The notes under the pieces were generated by a model. The model saw only the letters and a program-made list of their open reading frames with translations. It made no database searches and was not told the origin of the DNA. Shown in pieces: positions 32,460-43,462 of a stretch of DNA of 64,000 nucleotides. Each line of letters opens with the position of its first letter. Within the stretch, counting starts at the first letter, position 1. The stretch is from Isochrysis galbana. Lineage: Eukaryota > Haptophyta > Isochrysidales > Isochrysidaceae. A program made the translations under genes and the position numbers. The DNA lies in assembly GCA_018136815.1 (NCBI GenBank), contig CM030935.1, positions 3,732,299 through 3,796,298 on the forward strand, in the 5' to 3' direction.

Positions 32460-33680
32460 CGCAGCGCCCCCCCCCCCCCTCCCCTTCGCGTGCGGTCACG
32501 CCCTCCAGATGCGCCACTGCGGCATGAGCGACGACCTGCTCCGACCACGAGCACAACCTCACCTCCACGCCCAGGGTGACTTCTTCCCCCCCCCCCCCCC
32601 CGCCCGGGGCGGCCGGAAACTAAGCATACCCAAGGGGGGCCAAAAAGCAAATCTCGCGAGTGTGGCAAACGGGACAAGGGGGAGGGAGCGGGACACGGGA
32701 GAAGGGCCCTGTGGGATGCTCCGTGACGGTAAACCTCGTGCATGAGATGCGTAGCTGTTGCTGGCGGGCGAGCGGTGACGAGGTCGGGACCTTGGATTTG
32801 GCCAGTGGTGCACGCAGGCGTACCAACACAGGAAAGGCGGATTGAGACCGCTAGCCGAGGCCGGAAAGAAGCATCTCCCACGTGGGTGGGCGTGGCGAGG
32901 AGGGCTGGGCCCAATGCACAGGAAGGAGCGATCACACGCCTAGGCTCACGCAAGCGAAGCACTTCAAGACCCGGCGGCGGAAGGCTGAGGGAAGGGAGAG
33001 GATCCGCCGTGTGCAAAAATAGGCTCAAAATTAGGCGGGTAGGCCAACCTGGCCCACAATGGCAGGGCGAATCGAGACGGGTGCCTTCCTGCGCGAGACG
33101 GGACTCCCGCCTCTCTGCCTAGACCACAAGGCACTGCGAGGCGGGTGCGGGGTGACTCATCCCACGCCTGATTGGCCGGGTCGGCGGGCGGCGCATTCGC
33201 ATTCCAACCAGCCCGGAGGAGGGGGCATGGCGGTGTGCACATGACGCGTGAACATGCAAAGGCACATGTCCAGAATCGCCGGCACAATGCATCTGATATG
33301 GCCATGATTGCTCATTGATGGGTCGGTCATCGAGACCGCAAAGGTACGGAGGATGGCGGCACCCAAGGAATGCTCGGTGGAGTCCTTTCAACGGTCAACG
33401 CGAGGCGCACAGCGCTCGTATAAGCGGGCACGTCACAGTTCATCCCTATGGCCATTTGTGTAGGCCCCATCGACCAGCACATGTGCGCTCGATTGGTCGG
33501 GGTCATCTTCGTCATAATGCGCCAGCGAGGCGAACCAGCGCTGGTATGCGCGGACTTCCGTAATGCTCATTAGACCTGGGACCTCTCGGGGAGAAGCCAG
33601 CTGCATTGGAAAGGGGAGATGACGCGAGTGAGGAGCAGGCCGACAAATCTACAGACCCCGCCCGCGGCGAGTACAACATG
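32460..33680. other. Gap with C-runs, no gene recognised
   Basis: C-homopolymers lie at about 32,466 and 32,587. ORFs up to 194 codons are Arg/Pro-rich shadows of GC-rich sequence. Confidence 0.4.
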
Positions 33681-33685
33681 CCGAC

Positions 33686-34252
33686 CTACACACAGATGCT
33701 ATCCATGGGCACTGCCGTGAGGAGAACCAGTTCGGGTGATGAGGAAGAGTGCCAACACCAACGAATGCGCACCTGTCTCCGGCCAAGTGCAGTCGCTAGC
33801 TTAGTGGCATCAACGTCAGCACTCGAATTGAGTGCCTGCGCTCGTAAGCGGCTTGCACGCCCCTCAGCGAGTTCACCGCGGGCGAGCCGGATAGCACCGT
33901 CACATGCGGCAAGTTCGGCCATCAATGGCCGCAGCCGCGCTGGCGGCCCGGATCCCACAGTGAGCGCGGCCACTCGCGCACCATCCCGCTTGCCATTTGC
34001 GCCATGCGGCTTCCGGCAGTCAACCTCAAGCTCTTCTGCTTTCTGGACCAGCATCTCTGCACCCTGCAAGTCCCCAAACTCAAGCGCAGCGGCGGCGGCG
34101 GAACGGAGCTGTGATAGGGCGTACGCCAATGCGGCGTACGATCTGCAGGGTGGTGTGCGGGGCGAGTTTTCAAGCGGGCTGCGCGGCCATGCTACACGTT
34201 CGCTCTTGAGACGTGTACCGAGGTGTGCATTTAATTTGGCGGGCTGAAGCAA
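33686..34252 (-). CDS. Unrecognised ORF, Ala/Arg-rich with a helical stretch
   Basis: A 188-codon ORF with a predicted amphipathic helix (LRSAAAAALEFGDLQGAEML). Codon usage looks coding-like. It begins five bases downstream of the stop of the next ORF on the same strand, so it may be a further exon of that gene rather than a gene of its own. No family is recognised. Confidence 0.35.
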   Translation of the reverse strand: MLQPAKLNAHLGTRLKSERVAWPRSPLENSPRTPPCRSYAALAYALSQLRSAAAAALEFGDLQGAEMLVQKAEELEVDCRKPHGANGKRDGARVAALTVGSGPPARLRPLMAELAACDGAIRLARGELAEGRASRLRAQALNSSADVDATKLATALGRRQVRIRWCWHSSSSPELVLLTAVPMDSICV

Positions 34253-34256
34253 TGTG

Positions 34257-34985
34257 CTAGAGCTCGCACAGGGGCGTGGCGCACAAGTCTGGGAAGTACG
34301 TCATTCCGAGGTCCATCAAGTCCTGAGGGAGTTCGCCCACAGCCTCTAGCTCGCCTATAGTGCGCACGGCGGTGACAATCAGCTGGCCGACCGCCTCGTC
34401 GCTCACTGGTAGCGGAATGTCGTCGCCAGGCGAGAGGTCAGCAAGGCTGGACTGGTTCCTGCCCCCCCCTCCGCCCTCAGCTCCAACGGCGGAGGTCGGT
34501 GTGCACACGGGGCCGGCGATGAGGCCGCAGTCGCCCGCCGGGCGCAGGTACCTGACGGACACGCGCATCCCCACTGGGCGGCCCTCGCTCTGCCACGCAC
34601 CGCCGCACCACAACTCGACGACGCACACAAAACTGCCGTCCTGCAGGCAGCCAAGCAGCTGCCCCTCCTCGCAGCCGACCAGCTCGGGCGGCGGCTGGTC
34701 GAGGTGAAGGAGGCGGACGAATAAGCCCGGGCGTAGCACCATCCGCTGCAGCCGCAGCACCTGCTCCTGCTCGTTGCGCGCCACGTGCTCCGGCAGCTCC
34801 CTCACCTGCTGCTCACTCGGCGCCGCGTGGAAGAAGGAGAGCCGCTCTGCGAGCAGCTCTCGCGCTGGCTCAGCCTCGCAGTCGGCGAAGGCACGGAATG
34901 CGTCGAGTAGCGAGTAGTCCGACTGCTCCCCCCCGTGCGCGCCCGCCGCGAGCAGCGCGAGCAGCGCCGTGGGCTGCACGCCCAT
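34257..34985 (-). CDS. Unrecognised protein with a hydrophobic N-terminus
   Basis: From the ATG at 34,985 the ORF codes for 242 residues starting MGVQPTALLALLAAGAHGG, a possible signal or anchor. The mid-region (LRPGLFVRLLHLDQPPPELV, then DGSFVCVVELW and VRYLRPAGDCG) looks like a beta-rich domain. An acidic stretch near SPGDDIPLPVSDEAV precedes a helical tail. An in-frame upstream ATG at 35,144 would add a basic, acidic-patch N-terminus that looks less natural. I recognise no family. Regular hydrophobic patterning supports a real gene. Confidence 0.45.
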   Translation of the reverse strand: MGVQPTALLALLAAGAHGGEQSDYSLLDAFRAFADCEAEPARELLAERLSFFHAAPSEQQVRELPEHVARNEQEQVLRLQRMVLRPGLFVRLLHLDQPPPELVGCEEGQLLGCLQDGSFVCVVELWCGGAWQSEGRPVGMRVSVRYLRPAGDCGLIAGPVCTPTSAVGAEGGGGGRNQSSLADLSPGDDIPLPVSDEAVGQLIVTAVRTIGELEAVGELPQDLMDLGMTYFPDLCATPLCEL

Positions 34986-35144
34986 CGCACGCACGCCCCC
35001 CCGTCTTCTCCGCCTGGGCAGCGGGGAGAGGCCTTCTTCCCGTTCCTCGGCGCTACCGTTGTGCTCACCTCCCCTTTCCTCACACTCACCGCCGATATCG
35101 CGGAGAAGAAAAGTCGTGTTCCGTCGAAAGAGAATGAGGGCCAT

Positions 35145-35838
35145 TTAAGGTGGTTCCCCAGGTTTTCTTTAAGGGGCTACTTGGTGGGTGGGCGGAGGGT
35201 GCGCGCGGCCGCCAGCGAGGAGCTCTCTGGCCTTCACCGAGGACTGGGGGCCATGCATGGCATCTCGCATTCGATGACCCGCTGTACACACTCCTAGCTG
35301 AGCTTAGAGGAGGCGCAGGGGCCGCTGCTGCGACGCCCGGGCCGCGGCCGTAGCCCCTGCCCCTGCACGTCATACAGGTTGAGCGTGCGAGAAGGCGACG
35401 ATGTCGGCATGGCTTCGCCTACTGTGTGGCCTTGAAGAGGATGAGGAGACGGTGGCCGGTGTGGCGCAGGCAGAGCATAGAGTCACGGAGACTGTAGGCT
35501 CGCGGGAGTGTCTGAGGGGGGTTACTCTCAAGGCGGACGAGCAGCAATGGGTCTGCTGGGTGGGGTACCCTTTGGGGGTTCCCGCATTGCAGGGGCAGAC
35601 CTGGAGCAACTGGCAGTGGTCCACACGTACTGTGATCACCCCGGCGCTCTCCTGTACTTTGAAAATGTGCAGGTGTGTTCTGACGGCGTGTCTCGACGAA
35701 AATCCGCGGGCCGCAGTATGTGTACTGCAAGTCGGAGAGATTTTGTCATGCAGTGATTGTGAGGCTTGGTTGAGGGCATGCATATCGCACTAGGGCGCAC
35801 CTAGGGGTCAATTGTGGGGGCTGCAGAGCATGGTGTGC
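35145..35838. other. Target region upstream of the LINE insertion
   Basis: Contains a 130-codon plus-strand ORF (35,401-35,793) with ordinary amino-acid composition but no recognised domain. It ends 45 bases before the LINE target-site duplication, so a host exon could lie here. Confidence 0.3.
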
Positions 35839-35855
35839 TTTGCATAACCCCCCGG
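35839..35855 (+). repeat. Left target-site duplication of the LINE
   Basis: TTTGCATAACCCCCCGG is repeated exactly at 39,700-39,716. The first three T may belong to the element tail, so the duplication is 14-17 bp. Confidence 0.85.
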
Positions 35856-38800
35856 CAACTATCAGTAAACTGATAGGGTCATGGAGCGCGCGCCGCCTCC
35901 CGCACTCGCTGCCGCCGCCCTCGCCGCGATAGACGAAGCACTCATGGACACCCCCATGTCGCCGAAGCGACCGCGTCAAGACGACCCCCCCGACCAGGTG
36001 GGCGCAGGAGCCAACGGGCTGCGCCCCGGCATCACCAAGAACAGAGCGACCAAAGCCTGCATGCTGGCAGCAGCCAGCATGCAGCACACACACCTCACCC
36101 TCCACAGCCTCCCCAGTCACACCACACCAGCTGGACGATCCATCAGGGAGGGCCCCCGGGCCTGGCCCCTACACAGCCGCGATACCGCCCTCGTGCTCCG
36201 GCACGAGGGGCCGGACCGGCGCCATTCTAGACATGACTCCCTTGGGGGAATGTCGCAACAAACCGTTGCAGCAGGCATGCAACAAGTCTTGACCCCCAGG
36301 GAGGGAGACATCAGCACCAATGGAGACGTCAGGAGAGGGGGACCCCCCAACACCAAGAGGAGGCGAGACCGCGAGCACGCCACGAGCGCGCGAGAGGCTG
36401 GAAGGGCAGAAGCCCAAGAGACCCAACAACACAGACAAGCATACGAACAAGGGCCAACAGATGGCCCAAACAACCCAACAACCCAAAGAGGAGACACCGG
36501 CAAGAGGGCCACACCGTACCCCCTGGGCCCCATAGAGACGAGGCCTTTTGAGAGACTAACCGCGCCCCCCACCCCGGCTACCCAGGTGGCCTTACTTGAC
36601 GAGGATCTAGAACCAGAAGAGGAAGCAGAATTCCCAGCGTACCAAAAAATCATCATTGTCTTCACACCCTACGAGCGCGGCCACAAAACCAAGGACGAAG
36701 AGGTCCTCGGCGCTATAGCAGCGCATCTCAACAAGCTAGAGGGCGTAGACCTCGAGCCCGACTTCCTCTCCAAGAGCGCCTCTGGCCCATGGGAGATCCT
36801 CGTCACGGCGGACTGCCCGAAACGCCTCATAGGCGAAGCCACTCACCTCTTACAACTAACGCACGCGTACCTGGACGAAACGGGTGAGCCAGGACTCTTA
36901 TTGGCACTAGATTGGGAGAAAGCATTCGACAGAGTGAGCTGGGAATTCTATCATATAGTACTCGAAAAACTAAAATTCGGAGAGAACTTCAGGAGATACG
37001 CGAAATCACTCACGAACGCCGGGGCTAAACCCATTAGATACATCAAATCCAACGGAGGCAGAAGTTTCCCTTTCAACGTGTCGAGCGGAGTCCCTCAAGG
37101 GTGCCCGCTGTCGCCACTAGCTTTCCTACTGACGGCGGAAGCACTCACCCGGGCGATTAACGAAGACGACGACATAGAGGGCATCAAGATCAACGGAGCT
37201 GAACTCAAAATAAGTCAATTCGCCGACGACACTCAACTCCTAGCGGCGGACTACGACAGCCTGGAGCGCTCTCTAAAATGGGTAGAGAGATATGCGGCGG
37301 CCTCCTGCGGTAAACCTAACGATCAAAAATTCGAAGGACTGAGGATGGGGTCTATGAAGAGAAAACGCCCACCCACCAGATTCCAGAGATACAGATGGCT
37401 GAAAAGAAACGAATACGCAACTATCTTAGGAGTCCCACTAGGAGGGCCCCAGGCCATAAAAAGTTTCTGGCGAAAACTGGCCGACAAAATAGAAAAAAAG
37501 ACTACCATTTACGCTCCGATCACGAGCAACCTATCTATACACGGCAGAACGAAAGTGGCCAACTTTCTCATCTACTCCATCCCCAGATACTGGTTACAAA
37601 CGCTGGCGGCCCCAAGGTCGTTCCACGCAACGGTTAAGAGGTCAGTCGACAAGATTATGTGGACGAACGCGCGAACCGGACGTAAACTACAGTGGATAAA
37701 GCACCCAGAAATTCCAGTGAAGAACGCCTCTAAAGACGGACCGCACCTGGGTCTGGGACTGCTGGATTGGGACAACCACACCAAGGCACTCCAAGCCAAA
37801 TGGATACTCAACTATTTGGACGCCCGACAAGCGCAGTGGAAACAAGTGCTCGACGCTTGGTTCTGCCGAACGAATCTAGGAAGAGCGGCGGTCCTCTCGA
37901 CGATACCTACAAACAAGCTGACGGACGGGATAACGGGAACGAGCAAACTCCCAAGCTTCTGGAAGCAAGCGCTAAGCAACGCGCGCAAACTCAAACTCAC
38001 GCCCCTAAAGGCCAGTAGAGAAGGAATACTCTCGCAACCCGTGTGGGGAAGCCCGACACACCCAGGCCCCAAGCTAAACCCCACGTGGACGAAGTTATGG
38101 AACAAGTTAGAGTGCAACGCCGTGCATAATGTATTCAGAGACTACGACGCATCAACGCCCTACAGCAAAGAGGAGTGCTCACAATACCTCAAAAACAATG
38201 ATACATACATACACTTTCAGGGAGAATATATCCCGAGAGACAAATTCTTAGGGACATGGGACACAGTAGTGAACCACGCCGTGGAGATGTTAGCGGCGCT
38301 AACAAACCCAACGGAAAGAGAACCACGACACCCCAAAGAGAGATCGAGGAGCACAAAGACCCCAAAGAAACCCACACGAGAATACACATAAGCCGAGACG
38401 GCAACTACTTTGTCGAATCCAAAGGCATATGGCACGAAGCAGAGCTTTCATACCTGGGTACACCCATAATAGGCGAAAGGCTAACCAACGCCCCCGCACA
38501 TTTGGACCCCTCCCCACCGGCAAAATGGGGGGAAGGATACAAATCCAACAAGAGGCTCGAGTACCCCCTGGCGGACGAGTATACACTTGACGGGAGCACG
38601 CCACTGGACGAAATGGGAGTGGATCAGCTAACGCGAGCACTACAACAAACAGACGGCAAACGCAGACGCCTAACGGGCCCCGAAAATTGGGCGCAACGTT
38701 TACCGATACCCGAAAACACCTGGGAGCACTTGGCCACACTATACACTTCCCCGCTGATGACAACGAGGGACACGCACCTCCACTTCAAACATCTCACCCA

Positions 38801-39699
38801 CCGACGGATAGGCACCTACAACCGCTTCGCAGATAGAGACAAAACGTGCCGCATGTGCAAGGCGGAATATGAGTCCTCCACTCATCTGGGCGAATGCCCG
38901 AGAATAGTCAAAATACTAGAGACGCTCGACAAGCTCGCGCGATTTGTACCCAGGAAAGATAGAAGCAGAGAGGAGGTCATCATCGATAACCTTTTCATGC
39001 ACCCCGGGGGCGAATCACCAAGATCACATACTATACTATACACTCTTGCATGGAGATACATCATAACAGACTTCTACAGAATACACTACGATGGTATCGA
39101 ATTCTCGGAAGAATCGGTGCTGATAAGAACATTGGACAGATACACAACACTAAGTAAGGCTCTACTCTTTGCGAACACAACGGACTCGGCTAGGACCGCC
39201 CAAGCGGGCATGGGCAGACAGCCGAAAAAAAGGATCGACACGAAAGATATACACCCGATTTTCACATTAGGAACAAAAGGCAACCTAGAACCTAGTCTGG
39301 AGATCCAAGCATTAGCCAACTCATTGGGAGTGGCTTACATAATAGCCGGGGGACCCGAGACGGAACACCTCTAGGACGGACCCCACCGGAGCTAGGCGAA
39401 CACGCACCACACACGGGGACGCACCGGCGATGGTCACGTGAGGGAAGGACGCAACAGCTCGGACTCCACCGGCTAACGGACCACGACAACACAAACAACA
39501 GGCCTGCCCGGAACCCACACTCTGAACCAGGCCCAAGGTAGTGTACCTGGGCCGAACCCCGGATACCGACGACAAAGGAAAGACGGGGGGAAGGGGAGGG
39601 GGTGGAGGAAAGGGAAGAGAAGGGCGATGTCAATAGTGACAGGAGAATGTCCTAGTTCAGTAGGTGTGTAGCCCAGAATCTTCAGATGTTTTTTTTTTT
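35856..39699 (+). mobile_element. LINE-type retrotransposon, internally deleted but RT-bearing
   Basis: The element is bounded by a 14-17 bp target-site duplication. A perfect dyad CTATCAGT-AA-ACTGATAG (35,859-35,876) sits four bases before the ATG at 35,881. The 3' end is GTGTGTAGCCCAGAATCTTCAG then a T-run. ORF1 sequence is fused in frame to the reverse transcriptase: the endonuclease and the N-terminal part of RT are absent between about 36,830 and 36,850. The element is about 3.84 kb, shorter than the usual 5-7 kb for such families. The duplication shows that it entered by target-primed reverse transcription, possibly driven by an intact relative. Confidence 0.92.
35881..39374 (+). pseudogene. 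LINE fused ORF1-reverse transcriptase ORF with a frameshift
   Basis: The first frame (35,881-38,391, 836 codons) starts MERAPPPAL, is Pro/Thr-rich to ~residue 240 and has a gag-like segment to residue ~320. The RT palm follows: LDWEKAFDRV (~343, motif A Asp), GVPQGCPLSPL (~403, motif B) and FADDTQLL (447, catalytic Asp pair). The thumb region follows. At 38,280-38,390 the reading shifts to another frame that continues to 39,374 and contains a CCHC knuckle (CRMCKAEYESSTHLGECP) and the C-terminal domain. The shift could be a mutation or programmed; the 53-kb fragment has a homologous stretch on both sides of this point. No apurinic endonuclease domain is seen. Confidence 0.85.
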
Positions 39700-39716
39700 T
39701 TTGCATAACCCCCCGG
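39700..39716 (+). repeat. Right target-site duplication of the LINE
   Basis: Exact copy of 35,839-35,855, directly after the T-run. Confidence 0.85.
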
Positions 39717-39949
39717 GACAACTTTTCATGATTTACTTTTGTGTACAAGTCTCACCGGCCAGTGGCAGCTGCGCATGTGTCTAATGATATTGAGTACTAT
39801 TGTTATAATGACGTAAATGCATATGGAGTGGATGGAGGTCGGATAGGGAGCGAAGGGAGTCTTGGACAATTGTCCCAGGGGGTTACCTGATCTGCAGCAA
39901 GCCGAAATTTCAGCGAATGCTGCCTTGGAGAGCGTCCACACTCGCGTGT

Positions 39950-40550
39950 GCGTGGTGTAGTGGGGCCCTCCGCGCCCAGAGTTCCCCCGCGGAAAGAGTG
40001 AACGCACGGCGTGCACCTTCCTGGAAGTTGCTATGCGCACGCACGGCGCCCCGCGCGGGGGGGCCGATGCACATCGCGCCGTGCCCATGCACGGCGTGCA
40101 CAATGTGATTGCAAGTCATCACACGTACTGCGTGAAGAAACATCTCTTATATTGTACGTTTACGTAGTTGTGGGCCTTAGGTGGTACGCAGAGGGAAAAA
40201 GTCGGCATGCGCACGCACGGCGTTTCCGCGGGGGGGACCGATGCACATCGCGCCGTGCCCAATGCACGGCGTGCACAATGTGATTGCAAGTCATCACAGG
40301 TGCTCAGTGAGAACTATTCATTAAACTGCATGTTTATGTAGTTGTCGGCCTTAGTTAGAGGAAAAGCGTTTGCATGCGCACGCACGGCGTCCCCGCGGGG
40401 GAACCAGAGAAAAAAGTTGTTGTTGTTATCCCCACGCACGGCTAGCCCTTATTTAATTTTAAAATACTGATATATACATAACTATGGACATTTGATCGCT
40501 CAATTCGACTGATGCCCCACAATTGACGGAACGACACCACTTCGAACTTC
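39950..40550 (+). repeat. ~172-bp tandem repeat array with the same AT-rich flank
   Basis: About 2.5 units; ATGCGCACGCACGGCG starts at about 40,033, 40,207 and 40,375, giving periods of 174 and 168 bp. The array is followed at 40,450-40,545 by TTTAATTTTAAAATAC, GATCGCTCAATTCGACT and CACAATTGACGGAACGACACC, as at 23.8 kb. Confidence 0.88.
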
Positions 40551-41200
40551 GAAGGTCGAAGGCCTAAAATTCGGTATTTTTCATTTTTCGAAAATTTCGC
40601 ATTTCGCCGGAGAATCCCCATTTTTTTCTGATCCATCCTACCGGAATCCATAGGGAGCTTATTTAGCCCTCAATTCACCCATTGTAGCTGATTCCCTTCG
40701 CGCTTCGCACCCCCATAGTCGAGGTAGAAAATGGTAAATGTATTTACCTGGCCCTAGCGAGGCGCCTCCCCATACTGAACTAAGTATAAACTTAGTTGGG
40801 GGCTAGCGTCTGTAGTGGTACTAACGCTCAGATGTTCTATTTATTCAGTAGCGATTCGCTACCATACACTAGACCAATAGTAGTACTACTACTAGTACAT
40901 AGTTTGCGAGGACGAATATTGAGGCGCACGCAAGCTACAAGCGACAACAACAAGGCGCGCGATAGGCACACAATAGCCGTATGCCTGCTTTCATGCCGCG
41001 AGTCGTCGGTTGTCGTGATGCCTTGAGCGACGGGATCCAAGCACGGAAGAGCCATCTCTTGTAGCGCGGCATCTAGTGTGATGGGCGCGCGCAATGGAGC
41101 ACCCTCGGCTTCCTCGCCCCCTGTGAACGCCGCGCCAGATGCGCGAACGCACTCTCGATCTGATGGTCTGTCAACCCAGCCCGAGGTTTCCGCTCCACTT
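40551..41200. other. Gap with AACTAAGT palindrome
   Basis: A perfect palindrome AACTAAGT-ATAA-ACTTAGTT lies at 40,778-40,797 after GCGAGGCGCCTCCCCAT. Shortly after it, GTAGTGGTACTAACGCTCA (40,811) matches 47,521. No gene recognised. Confidence 0.5.
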
Positions 41201-41204
41201 TAGC

Positions 41205-42406
41205 CTACTGTGCGTGTAACTTGCTCGTCGCCTCCTCTCTTACCTTGCTCGCTGCCGCTGCCGCCGCTTCCTCTTCAGCCCTTGCCTCCTCTAGCGTCCA
41301 GTCCGGCTCCATTTGCTGCGGCAGCACTCGCGCCTTGCGCACCAGCTCGACCGAGACCCCGTCTGGCGCACGCAGCAAGGCGACATCTGCCACCAGATTA
41401 GACATCATCTGGTGGCGCGGCGACTCTAGCACGCGCAACTTGCGTCCAAACCTACGCGGGTGAAATGCAAGATGTGAAAGTCACGGCCCATGACATTGCG
41501 CGTGACTTTGAGGGTTGATTCGGGAGGCGCAGTCCCAGCGTCGTCGCCCACCCCGCCACGACTCGGTATCGGCCGACCTCGCCTGCCTCCCTACTGTCGC
41601 ACCGCCCCCAGTCCTGCGCGCGATGCCGCTACGCACTTGGCCTGCGATTCAGCGGAGAGCGAGTCGAGGAGCGAGCACAACGAGGTTGTGCGCGGTGTAA
41701 CGTCAATGCACAGGTGAGCTAGGCCAATAGCGCCAGACGGAACGGGTTGGGGGGTGGTGGCGGTTGCCATCGCGGGGCTGGCCGCGCACTGCTGCTGCAG
41801 CAGCTTCGGTACCTCTATCAACTCGATCGTGGCCTCAGACCACGGGGCAGTCATCCACGCCGCGCGCGCGCCGCTTGTGGTGAAGGAGAGCGACGGCGAG
41901 AAGCCAAGAAGCGAAAGAAAGTCGACCCACTTGACGATGCTGCTCACGTGTACTGCCGTGTGAGAGCACTCCCTAGGCGGCACGCCCGGCTCCCTCCGCG
42001 AGAGGAAGACGAGCTCTGACTGTGTGCCGTCGAGCTGCTCACTGCCCCCAAACGGCCCGTTGAATCCGAGCGCGTGAAGGGCGTCATGGTGGGCGGACGA
42101 GTCGGCGGAGGCAAGCAGTGCACCGCCGCGACTGAGCCGCGGCTCCTCCTCAATTGCGCGCCGGAGCAACGCTGCACCCACCTCGTAGTCTGGCGGGCTG
42201 GCGAGGCGTAGCTCAGCCACGTGTGCCGCGTGCTCACTGTCGTCCCTCGCGCAGATCTGGGCGGTGGCGGCAAGGTTGCCGGCTGTGGAGTATGCAAGTA
42301 GCATGAGGAGTGGCGCGGCACATGAGGCTGACCCCCCCGCCGCCACGCTCGGCCCGCAGGGCGGCAAGGTTGCGTCGAAGGGTGGCCGCTGCACCGCGAT
42401 GCGCAT
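41205..42406 (-). CDS. VOC (glyoxalase-like) superfamily protein, two exons
   Basis: Exon 1 is 42,406-41,637 and exon 2 is 41,451-41,205, joined in phase 2 across a 185-nt intron (CCAA|GTGCGT to GCGTAG|GTTTGG), giving 338 residues. The second half has the two beta-alpha-beta modules of a VOC fold: HTAVHVSSIVKWVDFLSLLGF, then ATIELIEVP, AIGLAHLCIDV and, after the splice, NLVADVALLRAPDGVSVELV. His, Glu, His and Glu at the strand positions used for metal binding in glyoxalase-type enzymes are present, so activity is possible; the substrate cannot be read from sequence. The N-terminal ~130 residues begin with a hydrophobic or transit-like segment and include an acetyltransferase-like stretch, but this is uncertain. 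The C-terminus is a charged Ala/Glu helix. Confidence 0.72.
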
Positions 42407-42444
42407 TGACGTGAGGAGATGGAAAAGTGGGAGAAGATTCGTTG

Positions 42445-42505
42445 AGAAATGTGAGTACTCTACTCCTACGAGTACTCTACTCGTACTCTTCTCTACTCCT
42501 CTATC
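42445..42505 (-). promoter_or_regulatory. GAGTACTC cluster upstream of the VOC gene
   Basis: GAGTACTC at 42,453 and 42,470 with further TACTC units within 60 bases, 45-100 bases upstream of the start codon. Confidence 0.4.
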
Positions 42506-42509
42506 TAGA

Positions 42510-43099
42510 TGGGGGTGACGGGCGTTCTACTCTCCCTCCACTCTAAAGACGTCGGGGGCGACCACCTTCGAGGGAGCATTCTGCATTCTGGGCCAGTCGA
42601 AAGTTCTGGGGGTACGCTCGAGCGTCGAGCGATCTGGGTTGGAACAACCTCAGAACTCAGAAGGCTCGAACGCTCGAACACAAAACCAGGCGGGAGGGGG
42701 GAATTGCGGATTCCTATCTCTTCACTCATACTACTGCCGAGACCGCAGCTGCCAAGTGGCTGCTTCGTCTTGTACTTCTTCGTGGAGAGTAGGGAGAGAG
42801 GGGCTGCATCAGAGATCTTTGCCGCACATTCTGCTGTTCTGCTGTTCTGCTGGGAAAGAAGTGCGTGTGAGGGTGGAGGAAGAGCCGCCGGGAGTGGGGG
42901 AAGGGGAAGGGGGAGGGGGCTACCCCGCGATGGTGGGGGTGTGCACGGTTGGTGCATGGCTCGTCCGGTGTATGCGGCTAGGGATGGTAGTCAACAAGAT
43001 CCTTCACAACTCTAGAGTACAAATCATTACACCCCTTGGTGCTGGGTGTGGGGCCAAACACGTAGCCATAGCTAGTGAAGTAGTCAAGTAGTAAGGGTA
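42510..43099. other. Gap, no gene recognised
   Basis: Several overlapping ORFs in different frames, none with recognisable features. Confidence 0.4.
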
Positions 43100-43462
43100 C
43101 CGCCGGTCAGCACACCGCTCACCGCGCCCACGCAGAGCAGCATACGGAGCGCGGAGGAGAGGGGCGTGCACATCGGAGATGAAGCGAAGGGTGGGTGGGC
43201 GGCGGAGAGCGGAGGCTCCTCCTGGGGAGTGGGAAGAAGAGAGCAAGCCGGCTTCGATGAAGAGAGCTGTGTGAGGTGACAACGGGGCGAGGCCAGGTGC
43301 AAGAAGAGAGAAGGAACGAGGAGAGAGGGAGAGAGGAAAGAGAGAGGAGAGAGAGAGGAGAGAGAGAGAGCACGCGTCGAGAGAGAAAGAGCGAGGCGGA
43401 GAGGAGCGACGACAAGAATCTCCTCGCAGGGTCGCAGCACATAGGGGGCTTCCCATTGGTTT
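43100..43462 (-). repeat. Left arm of a 363-bp inverted duplication
   Basis: Reverse complement of 43,785-44,147. Translations of the two arms are identical over more than 100 residues in the frames I compared. It is a copy of the 5' region and first ~25 codons of the gene at 44,074 and stops abruptly inside that coding sequence, so it is a truncated 5' gene duplicate. Confidence 0.93.

Noticed and set aside
35401..35793. 130-codon plus-strand ORF before the LINE
   Set aside because: Composition is acceptable but I see no domain or conservation; kept only as a note that the LINE could have landed near a host exon.
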